From: Hyphomicrobiales bacterium | GTDB lineage: Bacteria; Pseudomonadota; Alphaproteobacteria; Rhizobiales; Rhizobiaceae | Direction: 5' to 3' | Length of the DNA stretch: 64,000 nt | Assembly (NCBI GenBank): GCA_900465675.1 | Contig: UBJR01000009.1 | Coordinates: 248,001-312,000 of the forward strand | Part shown: positions 21,465 to 31,396 of the stretch, piece by piece | Numbering within the stretch: position 1 is the stretch's first letter | How the letters are laid out: each line of letters starts with the position of its first letter | Made by a program: the position numbers and the translations under genes | The notes under the pieces: model-generated | Databases searched by the model: none | The model's input: only the letters and a program-made list of their open reading frames with translations | Told to the model about the DNA's origin: nothing

Positions 21465-22190
21465 ATGAAGAGGCAACAGACCTTGACCCCTGCCCTTGTC
21501 GTATTCGATCTCGATGGCACGCTTCTCGATACCCATTCCGATCTCATCGAGAGCCTCAATCACTCGATCGGCTCGATCGGCCTCGAGCCGGTCAGCTATG
21601 ACAACCTGACCCATCTCGTCGGTCACGGCGCCAAGGTGATGATCGAGCGCGCCTGCAAGCTGCGCGGTCACCCGCTGACCGAAAGCGAGGCGCCGGTCCT
21701 GCTGGAGCGCTTCATCGCGCATTATACCGAAACGATGCCCGGCCAGACCAAGCCCTATCCGGGCCTAGTTGCCGCGATGGACAACCTGAAGACCAGCGGC
21801 TTCAAGCTGGCAGTCTGCACCAACAAGCTGGAATCGCTGGCGCGCACGCTGCTCGAAAAGCTTGAGCTGACCCACTATTTCGAGGTGATCACCGGCGGCG
21901 ATACCTTTCCGGTCCGCAAGCCCGACGCCCGCCATCTCCTCGGTACGATAGAAAAGGCCGGCGGCACCCCTGAGCGGAGCATCATGGTCGGCGACAGTTT
22001 TAACGATATCGCCGTTGCCAAGAACGCCTCGGTCGCCTCTATCGGCGTCCCATTCGGCTATTCCGACGTGCCGATCGCGAGCCTGGAACCCACCCGCATC
22101 ATCCAGCATTTCGATGAACTGACGCCCGATTTCGCCAACGCGCTGATCCGCGATTATGCGGCGGGCAACAAGGCCGTACAGACCGCCTGA
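21465..22190 (+). CDS. gph: Phosphoglycolate phosphatase
   Basis: HAD-superfamily hydrolase that removes phosphate from 2-phosphoglycolate. The nucleophile motif is FDLDGTLLDTHSDL, motif II CTNK, and motif III/IV KPDARHL and VGDSFNDIAVAKNA. The cap domain lies between about residues 20 and 85. The start is unclear: ATG 21465 has no strong ribosome site, while a TTG at 21483 has GAGG nine bases upstream. The far TTG at 21414 is unlikely. A strong terminator follows the stop. Confidence 0.9.
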   Translation: MKRQQTLTPALVVFDLDGTLLDTHSDLIESLNHSIGSIGLEPVSYDNLTHLVGHGAKVMIERACKLRGHPLTESEAPVLLERFIAHYTETMPGQTKPYPGLVAAMDNLKTSGFKLAVCTNKLESLARTLLEKLELTHYFEVITGGDTFPVRKPDARHLLGTIEKAGGTPERSIMVGDSFNDIAVAKNASVASIGVPFGYSDVPIASLEPTRIIQHFDELTPDFANALIRDYAAGNKAVQTA

Positions 22191-22207
22191 GCCTGCCAGC
22201 ATGGCAA

Positions 22208-22240
22208 ACAAAAAAAGGCGGCCACGCGGGCCGCCTTTTT
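22208..22240. terminator. Bidirectional terminator between gph and the L,D-transpeptidase
   Basis: GGCGGCC (22217-22223) and GGCCGCC (22229-22235) form a 7-bp stem, flanked by an A run (22210-22216) and a T run (22236-22240), so it serves both convergent genes. Confidence 0.88.
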
Positions 22241-22257
22241 CATGACTGTCAGCACGC

Positions 22258-24132
22258 TCAGATCTGAGCGCCGCGCGCCTTGCTGGTGATGTCGAAGGCC
22301 TTCATCGTGTAGGTATCGCGATCATAGACGTCGTTGAAATATTCAACATTGCCGTCCTTGTTCGGCCAGGCCGTGAAGTAGGCGATATAGATCGGGATCC
22401 GCTGCGGCACCGAAACAGCCTTGTTCTGGCCAGTGGCGATCTGCTTGGCGACATCGTCGACCGTCGTGTTCAGCACGGCAGCCGCCATCGCCCGCGGATC
22501 CGCAAGGCGCACACAGCCATGGCTCAACGCGCGCATATCGCGCTTGAAGAAGCTGCGCTGCGGCGTGTCGTGCATGTAGATCGCATGCGAGTTCGGGAAC
22601 AGGATTTTTAGTTCGCCGAGCGCATTGTCACCGCTCGGTGGCTGGCGCACGGAAACGTTGGCGGTCGAACCGTACCAGTCGACGCTGGAAGACGGAACAG
22701 CACGTCCGTTGACGGCCACTTCATAGCCCATGCGGTCGAGATAGTTCGGGTCGGCGCGCAGCTTCGGCAGCATCTCGTTGATGATGATCGACTGCGGCAC
22801 GCCCCAGAACGGATTGAACTCGACGGTTTGGATCTCATCTTCGAAGAAATTGGTCTGATGCGTCGGCTGGCCGACGACCACGCGCATCGACAGCTGTTCC
22901 TTGTTGTCGTTGTGGTAATAGACCATGAAGGCAGGCTGGTTGATCATCACGTAACGCGAGCCGAGATCTTCCGGCAGCCAGCGGGCCTGCTCCATCGCGA
23001 CGACGAGCTTGTTGATCTTCGCGGTGTTGCTATCGCCGCCGGTCATGACGCGGACGGTTGCCTGACCGATGACGCCATCAGGCTTCAGGCCATGCTCCTT
23101 CTGGAAGTCCTCGACCAGCGACACGACCTCGGGCGAATAGTCCGAACCGCCGGTATAGGCAGCCAGCATCGCAGCATGCTGGGTCTTGAGCGCTTCCGAA
23201 CCATGCTTGCCAACCGCCTTGACGATATTGGCGATCTCCGGCGAGCTGTCGCCCGGACGCAGCAGGCCGTTGAGCGAGATGGTGATCTGCTCCTGGTCGC
23301 CGCCTTCGGCCTTCAGCTTGGCAAGCTCCTTCTTCAAAATATCGAATTCGCGCCCATCCGGGCTGCGGCTCGCGAGATAAGAGCCGACATCCGGGCTCAT
23401 GCGCGCAAGCTTCAGCACCGGATCGAGATTGACGACCTTGCGCTTGAAATCGTGGTAACCCGACAGCTTGTTTGGATCGATACGGCCGCGCACCGTGTCC
23501 TGAACATAGGCCAGAACCTTCGACGACAGCTCAAGTTCGAACTGCGTCAGCGCGTGGTCGCGAACGGTCGAGTCCGGATTGGCGGCATCGGCAGCCGGAA
23601 GATCGACGGCGTAGTCTGCCGGATCGAGACCGACGGAACCGGCGCTTGCCAGGAAGCTCATGGCTGCCTTGGCGCGATCGTTCACTTCCGTGCCGCTGAC
23701 CCAGACGAGCGGGTTCTTGGTGTCGCCGTAATAGGATTCGAGCGACTTCGCGACATTGCCGTCGGCGCGAACCTTGGCATCGGCGAGATAACGGCGCTGA
23801 ACGCCGGACTGGTCGCCCGACGTTGCCGACGCATCGACGACGGCCCCGGTTACGACCGGGTCTGCAAACTTCGCCGTGTTCACCAGACGCATCGGGTCCG
23901 GCTTATACGTATAATAGGTCGGTGACGTCACCTTCGGCAGCGGCGCGTCGACGGGGGCCTGCATGGCCGGCATCTGCGCGGGATTGGAAGGATCGATGAT
24001 GGTGCTCTGGGTGCGCGGCCGGTCACCGCGGATCATGTCCATCAGCGTATAGGCATGCGCGGGCGCAGCAAGTGCCGCAAAGCCGCAGGAAAGTGCCAGT
24101 GCGGAAACCGCACCCTTGAAAAACGATGTCAT
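22258..24132 (-). CDS. L,D-transpeptidase of the YcbB/LdtD type
   Basis: Periplasmic enzyme that forms 3-3 cross-links in peptidoglycan. A signal peptide (residues 1-27, ending APAHA) precedes a long N-terminal domain, a peptidoglycan-binding segment (LVEDFQKEHGLKPDGVIG, about 345-365) and the YkuD catalytic domain with HDTP and the active-site SHGCVRL (cysteine near residue 540). The 624-residue length fits LdtD-type enzymes. ATG 24132 is chosen because the signal peptide starts there and GGAAAA lies upstream; ATG 24207 adds 25 non-signal residues. Confidence 0.92.
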   Translation of the reverse strand: MTSFFKGAVSALALSCGFAALAAPAHAYTLMDMIRGDRPRTQSTIIDPSNPAQMPAMQAPVDAPLPKVTSPTYYTYKPDPMRLVNTAKFADPVVTGAVVDASATSGDQSGVQRRYLADAKVRADGNVAKSLESYYGDTKNPLVWVSGTEVNDRAKAAMSFLASAGSVGLDPADYAVDLPAADAANPDSTVRDHALTQFELELSSKVLAYVQDTVRGRIDPNKLSGYHDFKRKVVNLDPVLKLARMSPDVGSYLASRSPDGREFDILKKELAKLKAEGGDQEQITISLNGLLRPGDSSPEIANIVKAVGKHGSEALKTQHAAMLAAYTGGSDYSPEVVSLVEDFQKEHGLKPDGVIGQATVRVMTGGDSNTAKINKLVVAMEQARWLPEDLGSRYVMINQPAFMVYYHNDNKEQLSMRVVVGQPTHQTNFFEDEIQTVEFNPFWGVPQSIIINEMLPKLRADPNYLDRMGYEVAVNGRAVPSSSVDWYGSTANVSVRQPPSGDNALGELKILFPNSHAIYMHDTPQRSFFKRDMRALSHGCVRLADPRAMAAAVLNTTVDDVAKQIATGQNKAVSVPQRIPIYIAYFTAWPNKDGNVEYFNDVYDRDTYTMKAFDITSKARGAQI

Positions 24133-24524
24133 GCTTTTTCCAGTCCCAGTGTCATGCTGTCTTGGCGTGGGCCCGAGCCCATTCGAGATTTCTACCGCCT
24201 GGCTCACTGCTCCATTGGCAGAATCCAGCCTGCGCCGCCAGCGCCGGACGACTCAACTTTGCGTGACGTGATCCTTCGCGGCGGCGCTCCGCAGTTCACA
24301 CAAAATTATGAAATTATTGGTTAATTTTTTACCCAATTTCGCGCCGCCGCCAAAGCCCGTTTTTCAGCTGTTCCGCATAAAATTCCGGCCGTGTCCCAAA
24401 TACCACTCCAACCGGGCCTAAAACATGAAAATCACTCTCATATTTTAAGCCGCGAGACGGTTTTCTTGGCGGCGCTCCGGGCCTATAAGACGCCATCCTG
24501 ACGACAGCAGAGGAAGGCACTGCG
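24133..24524. other. Divergent intergenic region, 392 bases
   Basis: Lies between the divergent L,D-transpeptidase gene and fumC and must hold both promoters. An AT-rich patch sits at 24297-24342 and another at about 24420-24450. The 9-mer CCGGGCCTA occurs twice (near 24413 and 24478). I see no gene, terminator or riboswitch. Confidence 0.5.
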
Positions 24525-25916
24525 ATGAGCACGACCCGTACCGAAACAGACACCTTTGGCCCGATCGAAGTCGCCAGCGACCGCTATTGGGGCGCACAGG
24601 CCCAGCGCTCGCTCGGCAACTTCAAGATCGGCTGGGAAAAGCAGCCGCTGTCGATCGTCCGCGCACTCGGTATCGTCAAGCAGGCGGCCGCGCGCGTCAA
24701 TGTCGAACTCGGCCAGCTCGACCCTGAGATCGGCAAGGCGATTTCCGTGGCAGCGCAGGAGGTCATCGACGGCAAGCTCAACGACCACTTCCCGCTCGTC
24801 GTCTGGCAGACGGGCTCCGGCACGCAGTCGAACATGAATGCCAACGAAGTGATCTCCAACCGCGCTATCGAAATGCTGGGTGGCGTGATGGGCTCGAAGA
24901 AGCCTGTTCACCCGAACGATCACGTCAATATGAGTCAGTCGTCGAATGACACCTATCCGACGGCGATGCATATCGCCTGCGCCGAGCAGCTCGCTCATCA
25001 CCTGCTGCCCGCCCTCAAGCATCTGCACGCAGCGCTCGACATGAAGGTGGTCGAGTTCAATCACATCATCAAGATCGGCCGCACGCATACGCAGGACGCC
25101 ACGCCGTTGACGCTGGGACAGGAATTTTCGGGCTATGCCGCACAGGTGGGTTCGGCGATCAAGCGGATCGAGATGACGCTTCCCGGCCTCTGCGAGCTCG
25201 CACAAGGCGGCACGGCCGTGGGCACCGGCCTCAATGCGCCGGTCGGCTTTGCCGAAGCGGTTGCCGAGGAGATCGCCAAGATCACCGATATACCATTCGT
25301 AACGGCGCCCAACAAGTTCGAGGCGCTGGCATCGCATGACAGCATGGTCTTCAGCCATGGCGCCATCAATGCCGCAGCAGCAGCGCTCTTCAAGATTGCC
25401 AACGACATCCGCCTCCTCGGCTCCGGCCCGCGCGCCGGTCTCGGCGAACTGGCGCTGCCGGAAAACGAACCCGGCTCGTCAATCATGCCAGGCAAGGTCA
25501 ATCCGACCCAGTGCGAAGCGATGACCCAGGTCTGCGCCCAGGTCTTCGGCAACAATGCCGCCCTCACCTTCGCCGGCAGCCAAGGCCATTTCGAACTCAA
25601 CGTCTACAATCCGATGATGGCCTACAACTTCCTGCAATCGGTCCAGCTGCTTGGCGATGCCGCGATCTCCTTTACCGACAATTGCGTCGTCGGCATCGAA
25701 GCCCGCGAAGACAACATCAAGGCAGGCCTTGAGCGATCGCTGATGCTGGTCACCGCCCTTGCCCCGACGATCGGCTATGACAACGCCGCCAAGATCGCCA
25801 AGACGGCTCACAAGAACGGCACGACCTTGAAGGAAGAAGCGCTCGCCAGCGGGCTGGTAACGTCGGAACAGTATGATTCGGTGGTCCGGCCGGAGCAGAT
25901 GATCGGACCGAAGTAA
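24525..25916 (+). CDS. fumC: Class II fumarate hydratase
   Basis: Iron-free, oxygen-stable fumarase of the TCA cycle. Clear motifs: WGAQAQRSL at the N-terminus, [25 protein letters not shown], and the family signature [15 protein letters not shown]. Length 463 is normal. A ribosome site (GAGGAAGG) lies just before ATG 24525. A terminator follows. A second, unrelated class I fumarase is encoded 1.7 kb downstream. Confidence 0.97.
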   Translation: MSTTRTETDTFGPIEVASDRYWGAQAQRSLGNFKIGWEKQPLSIVRALGIVKQAAARVNVELGQLDPEIGKAISVAAQEVIDGKLNDHFPLVVWQTGSGTQSNMNANEVISNRAIEMLGGVMGSKKPVHPNDHVNMSQSSNDTYPTAMHIACAEQLAHHLLPALKHLHAALDMKVVEFNHIIKIGRTHTQDATPLTLGQEFSGYAAQVGSAIKRIEMTLPGLCELAQGGTAVGTGLNAPVGFAEAVAEEIAKITDIPFVTAPNKFEALASHDSMVFSHGAINAAAAALFKIANDIRLLGSGPRAGLGELALPENEPGSSIMPGKVNPTQCEAMTQVCAQVFGNNAALTFAGSQGHFELNVYNPMMAYNFLQSVQLLGDAAISFTDNCVVGIEAREDNIKAGLERSLMLVTALAPTIGYDNAAKIAKTAHKNGTTLKEEALASGLVTSEQYDSVVRPEQMIGPK

Positions 25917-25945
25917 GGCCGAGCAAGCAAAGCCTGTTGAACAAG

Positions 25946-25977
25946 AAAGGCTCGCGGAGGTCACTTCGCGAGCCTTT
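25946..25977 (+). terminator. Rho-independent terminator of fumC
   Basis: An 11-bp perfect stem (AAAGGCTCGCG at 25946-25956 and its complement at 25967-25977) with a 10-base loop; a T run follows at 25983-25987. Confidence 0.8.
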
Positions 25978-26409
25978 CGCCGTTTTTCCCGGCATAAACG
26001 GGCCTTGGGTTTGCCCGGGGCGAACCTCTAGCGCCGCTCCATGACGGACGTATAAAAACGCCACGACTTCGAAAAATAAGATTAATATTCGAATATCTAA
26101 ATGTAATTACAATATATTATAAAATATAAACTCAACATCAGCATTCATTATAATTATGTAATATATTACCTATAGTTCAGTATATTACTGTACGTTGGCG
26201 TTTATATATACATACGCGTGACAAATACGCAACATCGATACTTTACCACCCGTTGTGACAAACTTGTAATTTTGACGTTTCGTTCGCCCTGTACCCACCG
26301 CCTCGAAGTTGGGGGCATGCCACCTTCTTCTCAAAAACAAGGGCCGGGAAAGGGAATGCCGTTGGCAAAAAATCCCAGCCCAATCGAAACTTTGAATTGG
26401 AGGTTATCC
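25978..26409 (+). promoter_or_regulatory. Very AT-rich leader region upstream of the porin gene
   Basis: The stretch from about 26060 to 26215 is the most AT-rich of the window: by hand count only 10 of 60 bases at 26101-26160 and 19 of 60 at 26161-26220 are G or C. It contains the palindromes GTAATTAC (26103-26110), GTAATATATTAC (26158-26169) and CAGTA-TAT-TACTG (26178-26190). The last two are centred about two helix turns apart. This is a plausible promoter and regulator-binding region for the highly expressed porin. The 190 bases after it form a likely long 5' leader with GGAGG before the ATG. No gene is seen. Confidence 0.55.
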
Positions 26410-27507
26410 ATGAACATCAAGAGCCTTCTCCTTGGCTCCGCTGCAGCTCTCGCAGCAGTTTCCGGCGCTCACGCCGCAGACGCCATCGTCGCTGCAGAAC
26501 CGGAAGCCGTCGAATACGTTCGCGTCTGCGACGCTTACGGCACCGGCTACTTCTACATCCCGGGCACCGAAACCTGCCTGAAGATCAACGGCTACATCCG
26601 TTTCGACGTCAACTTCGCGTTTGGCGACGGCACCGACAATCCGGCCACCGGCAAGGGCGGCGAAGACTGGAACGTCCGTACCCGCGGTCAGGTTCAGTTC
26701 ACTGCCAAGAGCGACACCGAATACGGCCCGCTCACCGGCGTTATCGTTTACCAGGCCAACTATCGTGGCCCGGCAAGCAAGGACGGCGCTCTGAGCCCAA
26801 GCGGCGCTCAGAACGCAACCGTTCTCGACACCGCCTACATCGACATCGCTGGCCTGCGCGTCGGTAAGTTCGTCAACTGGTGGGATAACGACTTCTCGGG
26901 CGAATTCGACATCACCAACTCCGGCACCACGAGCTTCAACACGGCCCGTTACCAGTACGAAGCCAACGGCTTCTACGCTGGCGTCGCGCTCGAAGAACTC
27001 GGCGGTAACGGCTTCGCTTGGGAAACTGGCGGCAACGACCTCGGTATCGACGCTGCAATCGGCGGCAAGGCCGGCAGCTTCACATATGAAGTTCTCGCTG
27101 GCTACGACGTCGATGCCGATAACTTCGCCGTTCGCGGCAAGATCGGCGCCGACATCGGTCCCGGCACGCTCGGCATCGCAGCGATCTGGGCTGATGGTCC
27201 TAGCGCCTACTTCACCAAGGGCGAATGGACTGTTGCAGCCCAGTACGCCATCAAGGCGACCGACAAGTTCACGATCACCCCTGGCTTCCAGTACACCGGC
27301 AATGTCGATGTTACCGGCCTGGCTGGCGAGCAGGAATTTGACGGTGGTAGCGAGTGGCGCGCAGGCGTAACGCTCGACTATCAGGTCGTTCAGAATCTGG
27401 CAGCGAAGCTCGCAGTCACCTACGTCGATCACGACTCTGACACCTCTACGGTTGGCGCAAGCTACACCGGCGTTACGGGCTTCTTCCGCCTGCAGCGTGC
27501 ATTCTAA
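26410..27507 (+). CDS. Outer-membrane porin, Porin_2 family (RopA-like)
   Basis: A 365-residue porin with a signal peptide (MNIKSLLLGSAAALAAVSGAHA, cut before ADAIVAAEP). The mature part starts with the conserved EYVRVCDAYGTGYFYIPGTETCLKINGYIRFD (two cysteines; read as pieces) and ends in a strand finishing with Phe (FFRLQRAF), as outer-membrane barrels do. Rhizobial members are called RopA/OmpIII. Codon choice is strongly biased, as in highly expressed genes. The start at 26410 follows GGAGGTTATCC; the longer reading frame from 26218 lies in the leader. Confidence 0.93.
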   Translation: MNIKSLLLGSAAALAAVSGAHAADAIVAAEPEAVEYVRVCDAYGTGYFYIPGTETCLKINGYIRFDVNFAFGDGTDNPATGKGGEDWNVRTRGQVQFTAKSDTEYGPLTGVIVYQANYRGPASKDGALSPSGAQNATVLDTAYIDIAGLRVGKFVNWWDNDFSGEFDITNSGTTSFNTARYQYEANGFYAGVALEELGGNGFAWETGGNDLGIDAAIGGKAGSFTYEVLAGYDVDADNFAVRGKIGADIGPGTLGIAAIWADGPSAYFTKGEWTVAAQYAIKATDKFTITPGFQYTGNVDVTGLAGEQEFDGGSEWRAGVTLDYQVVQNLAAKLAVTYVDHDSDTSTVGASYTGVTGFFRLQRAF

Positions 27508-27532
27508 TCTGATCTGACTCCTTTGGATCGAG

Positions 27533-27562
27533 GCCCGTCCGGCTCTGCCGGGCGGGCTTTTT
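27533..27562 (+). terminator. Rho-independent terminator of the porin gene
   Basis: GCCCGTCCGG (27533-27542) pairs with CCGGGCGGGC (27548-27557) with one G-T pair, and is followed by TTTTT. Confidence 0.85.
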
Positions 27563-27656
27563 GCCGCGGCGGAACCAAGACCCTTCTCCAGCGCATTGCA
27601 TTTCGCCGCGCCCGGATTTAGATCGCTTCCAAACTAGCCCATTCGAAAGGTTTCCA

Positions 27657-29264
27657 ATGGCTGACGATCTCTTCCCGCTCGGCAAAGACACGACGCAATA
27701 CCGCAAGATCAGCAGCGACTACGTCTCGGTCGACAGCTTCAAGGGTCAGGAGATCCTGGCGGTCGAGCCAGAGGGTATCCGGCTGCTGGCCGAGACCGCC
27801 TTTGCCGACATCAACCACCTGCTCCGCCCCGGCCATCTGAAGCAGCTCGCCTCGATCCTCGATGATCCCGAGGCCACCGACAACGACCGTTTCGTTGCCT
27901 ATGATCTGCTGAAGAATGCCAATATCGCCGCCGGCGGCGTGTTGCCGATGTGCCAGGATACCGGCACCGCCATCATCATGGGCAAGAAGGGCCGCCGCGT
28001 CTGGACTGAAGGCGGCGATACCGCGGCGCTCTCCAGGGGCGTTCTCGACGCTTATGAAAAGAAGAACCTGCGCTATTCGCAGCTGGCGCCCATCAAGATG
28101 TTCGAGGAAAAGAACACCAAGAACAACCTGCCGGCCCAGATCGATATTTATGAAGAAGGCACCGACAGCTACGACTTCCTGTTCGTCGCCAAGGGCGGCG
28201 GCTCCGCCAACAAGACCTTCCTCTACCAGGGCACGCCATCGCTGCTGACGCATGACCGCATGATCGACTTCCTCAAGGAGAAGATCCTGACGCTGGGTAC
28301 GGCAGCCTGTCCCCCCTACCATCTGGCGATCGTCATCGGCGGCACCTCGGCCGAGATGAACCTGAAGACGGTCAAGCTCGCCTCGACCCGCTATCTCGAC
28401 GACCTGCCGACCGAAGGCTCGGAAAGCGGCCACGCCTTCCGCGATATCGAGATGGAGAAGGAAATCCACAAGCTGACGCAGCAGATGGGCGTCGGCGCCC
28501 AGTTCGGCGGCAAGTATTTCTGTCATGACGTGCGCGTCATCCGCCTGCCCCGCCACGGCGCCTCGCTGCCGATCGGCCTCGGCGTTTCCTGTTCCGCCGA
28601 CCGTCAGGCCAAGGGCAAGATCACCCGCGACGGTATCTTCGTCGAACAGCTCGAGACCGACCCCTCGAAATACATGCCGGAGATCGACGAAACGAAGCTG
28701 TCGGAATCGATGGTCCGTATCGACCTCAACCAGCCGATGGCCGGCATTCTCGCCGAGCTTTCCAAGCATCCGGTCAAGACCCGCCTGTCGCTGACTGGCA
28801 CCATCATTGTTGCCCGCGACCTTGCGCATGCGAAAATCCGCGAACGCCTGGAAAATGGCGAAGGCATGCCTGACTATATGAAGAACCACCCCGTCTATTA
28901 CGCCGGTCCGGCCAAGACACCGGCAGGCTATGCCTCCGGCTCCTTTGGTCCGACGACCGCGGGCCGCATGGACAGCTATGTCGACCAGTTCCAGTCCTTC
29001 GGCGGTTCGATGGTGATGCTTGCCAAGGGCAACCGCTCGCGCGCCGTGCGCGAAGCCTGCAAGAAGCATCAGGGATTCTATCTCGGCTCGATCGGTGGCC
29101 CGGCCGCCCGTCTGGCACAGGACTGCATCAAGAAGGTCGAGGTTCTCGAATATCCCGAACTCGGCATGGAAGCCGTTTGGAAGATCGAGGTCGAGGACTT
29201 CCCCGCTTTCATCGTCATCGACGACAAGGGCAACGACTTCTTCCAGGAACTCAATCTCGGCTGA
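27657..29264 (+). CDS. Class I fumarate hydratase (4Fe-4S)
   Basis: Iron-sulfur fumarase of the FumA/FumB kind, unrelated to FumC. The single-chain form has the N-terminal catalytic domain ([17 protein letters not shown], residues about 95-115; [15 protein letters not shown] about 220) with the cluster cysteines, [12 protein letters not shown], and the C-terminal domain with [14 protein letters not shown] and a final [14 protein letters not shown]. Length 535 fits. ATG 27657 follows AAGG at a good distance; the reading frame upstream to 27561 belongs to the terminator region. Oxygen-sensitive and stable fumarases side by side suggest use under different oxygen levels, an inference. Confidence 0.94.
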   Translation: MADDLFPLGKDTTQYRKISSDYVSVDSFKGQEILAVEPEGIRLLAETAFADINHLLRPGHLKQLASILDDPEATDNDRFVAYDLLKNANIAAGGVLPMCQDTGTAIIMGKKGRRVWTEGGDTAALSRGVLDAYEKKNLRYSQLAPIKMFEEKNTKNNLPAQIDIYEEGTDSYDFLFVAKGGGSANKTFLYQGTPSLLTHDRMIDFLKEKILTLGTAACPPYHLAIVIGGTSAEMNLKTVKLASTRYLDDLPTEGSESGHAFRDIEMEKEIHKLTQQMGVGAQFGGKYFCHDVRVIRLPRHGASLPIGLGVSCSADRQAKGKITRDGIFVEQLETDPSKYMPEIDETKLSESMVRIDLNQPMAGILAELSKHPVKTRLSLTGTIIVARDLAHAKIRERLENGEGMPDYMKNHPVYYAGPAKTPAGYASGSFGPTTAGRMDSYVDQFQSFGGSMVMLAKGNRSRAVREACKKHQGFYLGSIGGPAARLAQDCIKKVEVLEYPELGMEAVWKIEVEDFPAFIVIDDKGNDFFQELNLG

Positions 29265-29645
29265 TGCCGGGACTACACGCATTAGCTTCCGGAGCGTTCA
29301 AAATAGCTTCGGAAGCAATGATCTTGATATCTCTCTGACGGCAGGGCAAAGCCGCGTTCACAAAAGACGGACGCCGTCGCCGCCACCGTCAATGAAATAA
29401 GAACACGCTTATGCAAATTTTTTCAGAGATTTTCCGGGAAACTTTCAACCGGCCACAGCCGGAAGACAGCCTCAGGTGTGAGCATCCCTCAGATTCCTGA
29501 GTTTTTTCAATGCTATAGTATTTCTGGAATATACAACCAGAATAATCACATGTAATCGTTGGTATATATCGTCTTAATTGTTTCCCAACGAATTTAAGCT
29601 AACCAATAGAAGATTGCTTTTCTAATTCCTTGAGGAGTATGCCGG
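29265..29645 (+). other. Intergenic region, 381 bases, with a possible terminator
   Basis: After the class I fumarase there is an inverted repeat GCTTCCG (29285-29291) / CGGAAGC (29310-29316) without a T run. A weak hairpin, CTCAG-ATTC-CTGAG followed by six T (29488-29507), may be a terminator. From about 29500 the region is AT-rich and probably carries the promoter of the diguanylate cyclase gene. No gene is supported. Confidence 0.45.
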
Positions 29646-30713
29646 ATGAATACGGCTGCAGCGCAGAAAGCGCAGATCCCGGATGTCGCAGGCCAGATCA
29701 CTTTTGCCATGCGTTCTATGGGCGTCGCGCCGATCCCGCGCAATTACGAACTCTTCTACGAAGCCTATATCGGTTCCAATCCGGCCCTGACGCGCGATCT
29801 CGCGGCACTCGGCGGACAGGCGACGCAGGAAGAACTCGACGAGCTCGGCTCGCAATACTTCACCCACTCTCCCGCCCGCGTCTTCGACGATGTCCATTCC
29901 CGCATCGCCGCCGAACTTGAGGGACTGCTCAGGGTGCTGCGCCAGGAGCAGACCTCTCTCGAGAGCTACAACAAGCTGCTCGGCGAAACCTACCGCCGTA
30001 TCAACACCAAGAACACCACCAGTGTCGATCTCCTCGAAAACGCCATCACCCTGCTGACCCAGGCAACCGGCGACACCATGGCCCACGGCGAACGTACCGT
30101 CGAGAATGTCGCTCAGCGCTCGCAGGAAATGGATGAGGTCCGCAAGGAACTCGACGAGTACAAGCGCATCGCCAACACCGACTCGCTGACCCGCCTGTCC
30201 AACCGCCGCGCCTTCGACGACCGGCTCGCCGCTGTCTTCGACAACGTCGCCCTGAAGCCTGTGACCGCTCTGGTGCTGGCCGATATCGACAACTTCAAGA
30301 AGATCAACGACACCTACGGCCACCCGGTCGGCGACAAGATCCTTGCCACAGTTGCCTCGGTCATCCGAGCCAATGTCCGCCGCGATATCTTCGTGGCGCG
30401 CACGGGCGGCGAAGAATTTGCCCTGATCATCGACGGCAACACGCAGGAAGAAGTCATGGGCATGGCCGAGCGGATCCGCCGCACCCTTGAAGCGACACCG
30501 TTCAAGAACTCCCGCACACGGATCAACTATGGCCCGGTCACGGTTTCCATGGGTGTCTGCATGGCATCCCATGCCGACGACGCGGGAGAGCTCTATTACA
30601 AGACCGATATCGCCCTCTACGGCGCCAAGCACGCCGGCCGCAACTGCAGCGTCCTCTATGAGGATGGCATGCAGAAGGACTTCACCAAGAGCTGGCTGAT
30701 CTACAAGGCCTGA
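29646..30713 (+). CDS. Diguanylate cyclase (GGDEF domain)
   Basis: Makes the second messenger cyclic di-GMP from two GTP. The C-terminal GGDEF domain spans about residues 175-345. It has TDSLTRLSNRRAFD, DIDNFKKINDTYGH and the active-site GGEEF at 254-258, so it should be active. The place of the inhibitory RxxD site, nine to six residues before GGEEF, reads RRDI, so product inhibition at that site is probably missing. The N-terminal 170 residues are soluble, helical and without a recognised sensor domain; no membrane segment is seen. GAGGAG precedes the ATG. Confidence 0.93.
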   Translation: MNTAAAQKAQIPDVAGQITFAMRSMGVAPIPRNYELFYEAYIGSNPALTRDLAALGGQATQEELDELGSQYFTHSPARVFDDVHSRIAAELEGLLRVLRQEQTSLESYNKLLGETYRRINTKNTTSVDLLENAITLLTQATGDTMAHGERTVENVAQRSQEMDEVRKELDEYKRIANTDSLTRLSNRRAFDDRLAAVFDNVALKPVTALVLADIDNFKKINDTYGHPVGDKILATVASVIRANVRRDIFVARTGGEEFALIIDGNTQEEVMGMAERIRRTLEATPFKNSRTRINYGPVTVSMGVCMASHADDAGELYYKTDIALYGAKHAGRNCSVLYEDGMQKDFTKSWLIYKA

Positions 30714-30734
30714 CCATCACCATCCGGTGACGCG

Positions 30735-31346
30735 CTACCACATCGTCTTCGCAGCGCGTCCCGCCCATTCGCGATCATAGGTTTCGTAGTCGAAATCGCC
30801 TGCTGCCGCCTTCAGCATCATGCCCGGTGTCGGCAGCTTTGCCGGATCGGCGAAGGTTTCCGGGTTCCAGATCTGCGAGCGCATCAGCGCCCTGGCGCAC
30901 TGGAAATAGACTTCATCGACAGTGATCACCACGACAGTCCGCGGATGCTTGCCGTCCATCTCGAAGCTTTCGAGCAGGCTCTCGTCATCAGAGACCACGC
31001 CGCGGCCATTGACCCGCATTGTCGTATTCGATCCGGGCACCAGAAACATCAGCGCCAATCGCGGATCGCGAACGATATTTGAAAGCGAATCGACGCGATT
31101 GTTGCCGCGCCAGTCCGGAAGATGGAGGGTCTTCTCGTCGACGATCCTGACGACGCCGCCAATGTCGCCGCGCGGTGAGCAATCAAGCCCCTCGGGTCCG
31201 ACCGTTGCGAGTGCCACAAACGGCGAGGCCTCGATCATCTGCCGGTAGAGCGGCGTCAGCACCTTGGTGACCTTGGCAACCGAAGCCTGCGTCAACCCGC
31301 CAGCATAGATCTCGCCGAGCTCTTCCACAGTCCTGATGATTTTCAT
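30735..31346 (-). CDS. FMN-dependent pyridoxamine 5'-phosphate oxidase family (PPOX) protein
   Basis: A 203-residue split-barrel flavoprotein of the kind grouped with MSMEG_1061. Recognisable features are SPFVALATVGPEGLDCSPRGD, the LPDWRGNNRVDSLSNI segment around the FMN phosphate, LMFLVPG, and a tail QIWNPE. Family members bind FMN or F420; the substrate is unknown. It probably does not make pyridoxal phosphate, as it lacks the PdxH length and C-terminal motif. Confidence 0.85.
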   Translation of the reverse strand: MKIIRTVEELGEIYAGGLTQASVAKVTKVLTPLYRQMIEASPFVALATVGPEGLDCSPRGDIGGVVRIVDEKTLHLPDWRGNNRVDSLSNIVRDPRLALMFLVPGSNTTMRVNGRGVVSDDESLLESFEMDGKHPRTVVVITVDEVYFQCARALMRSQIWNPETFADPAKLPTPGMMLKAAAGDFDYETYDREWAGRAAKTMW

Positions 31347-31396
31347 GATCGCCTGCCATCCTGATTCACGGCTTTCATTAGCCGCCTAAGATGACG

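Noticed and set aside
26218..26409. N-terminal extension of the porin frame
   Set aside because: Lies before the GGAGG site and signal peptide; it is the untranslated leader.
29285..29316. Inverted repeat after the class I fumarase considered as terminator
   Set aside because: 7-bp arms with an 18-base loop and no T run; kept only as a remark in the intergenic entry.
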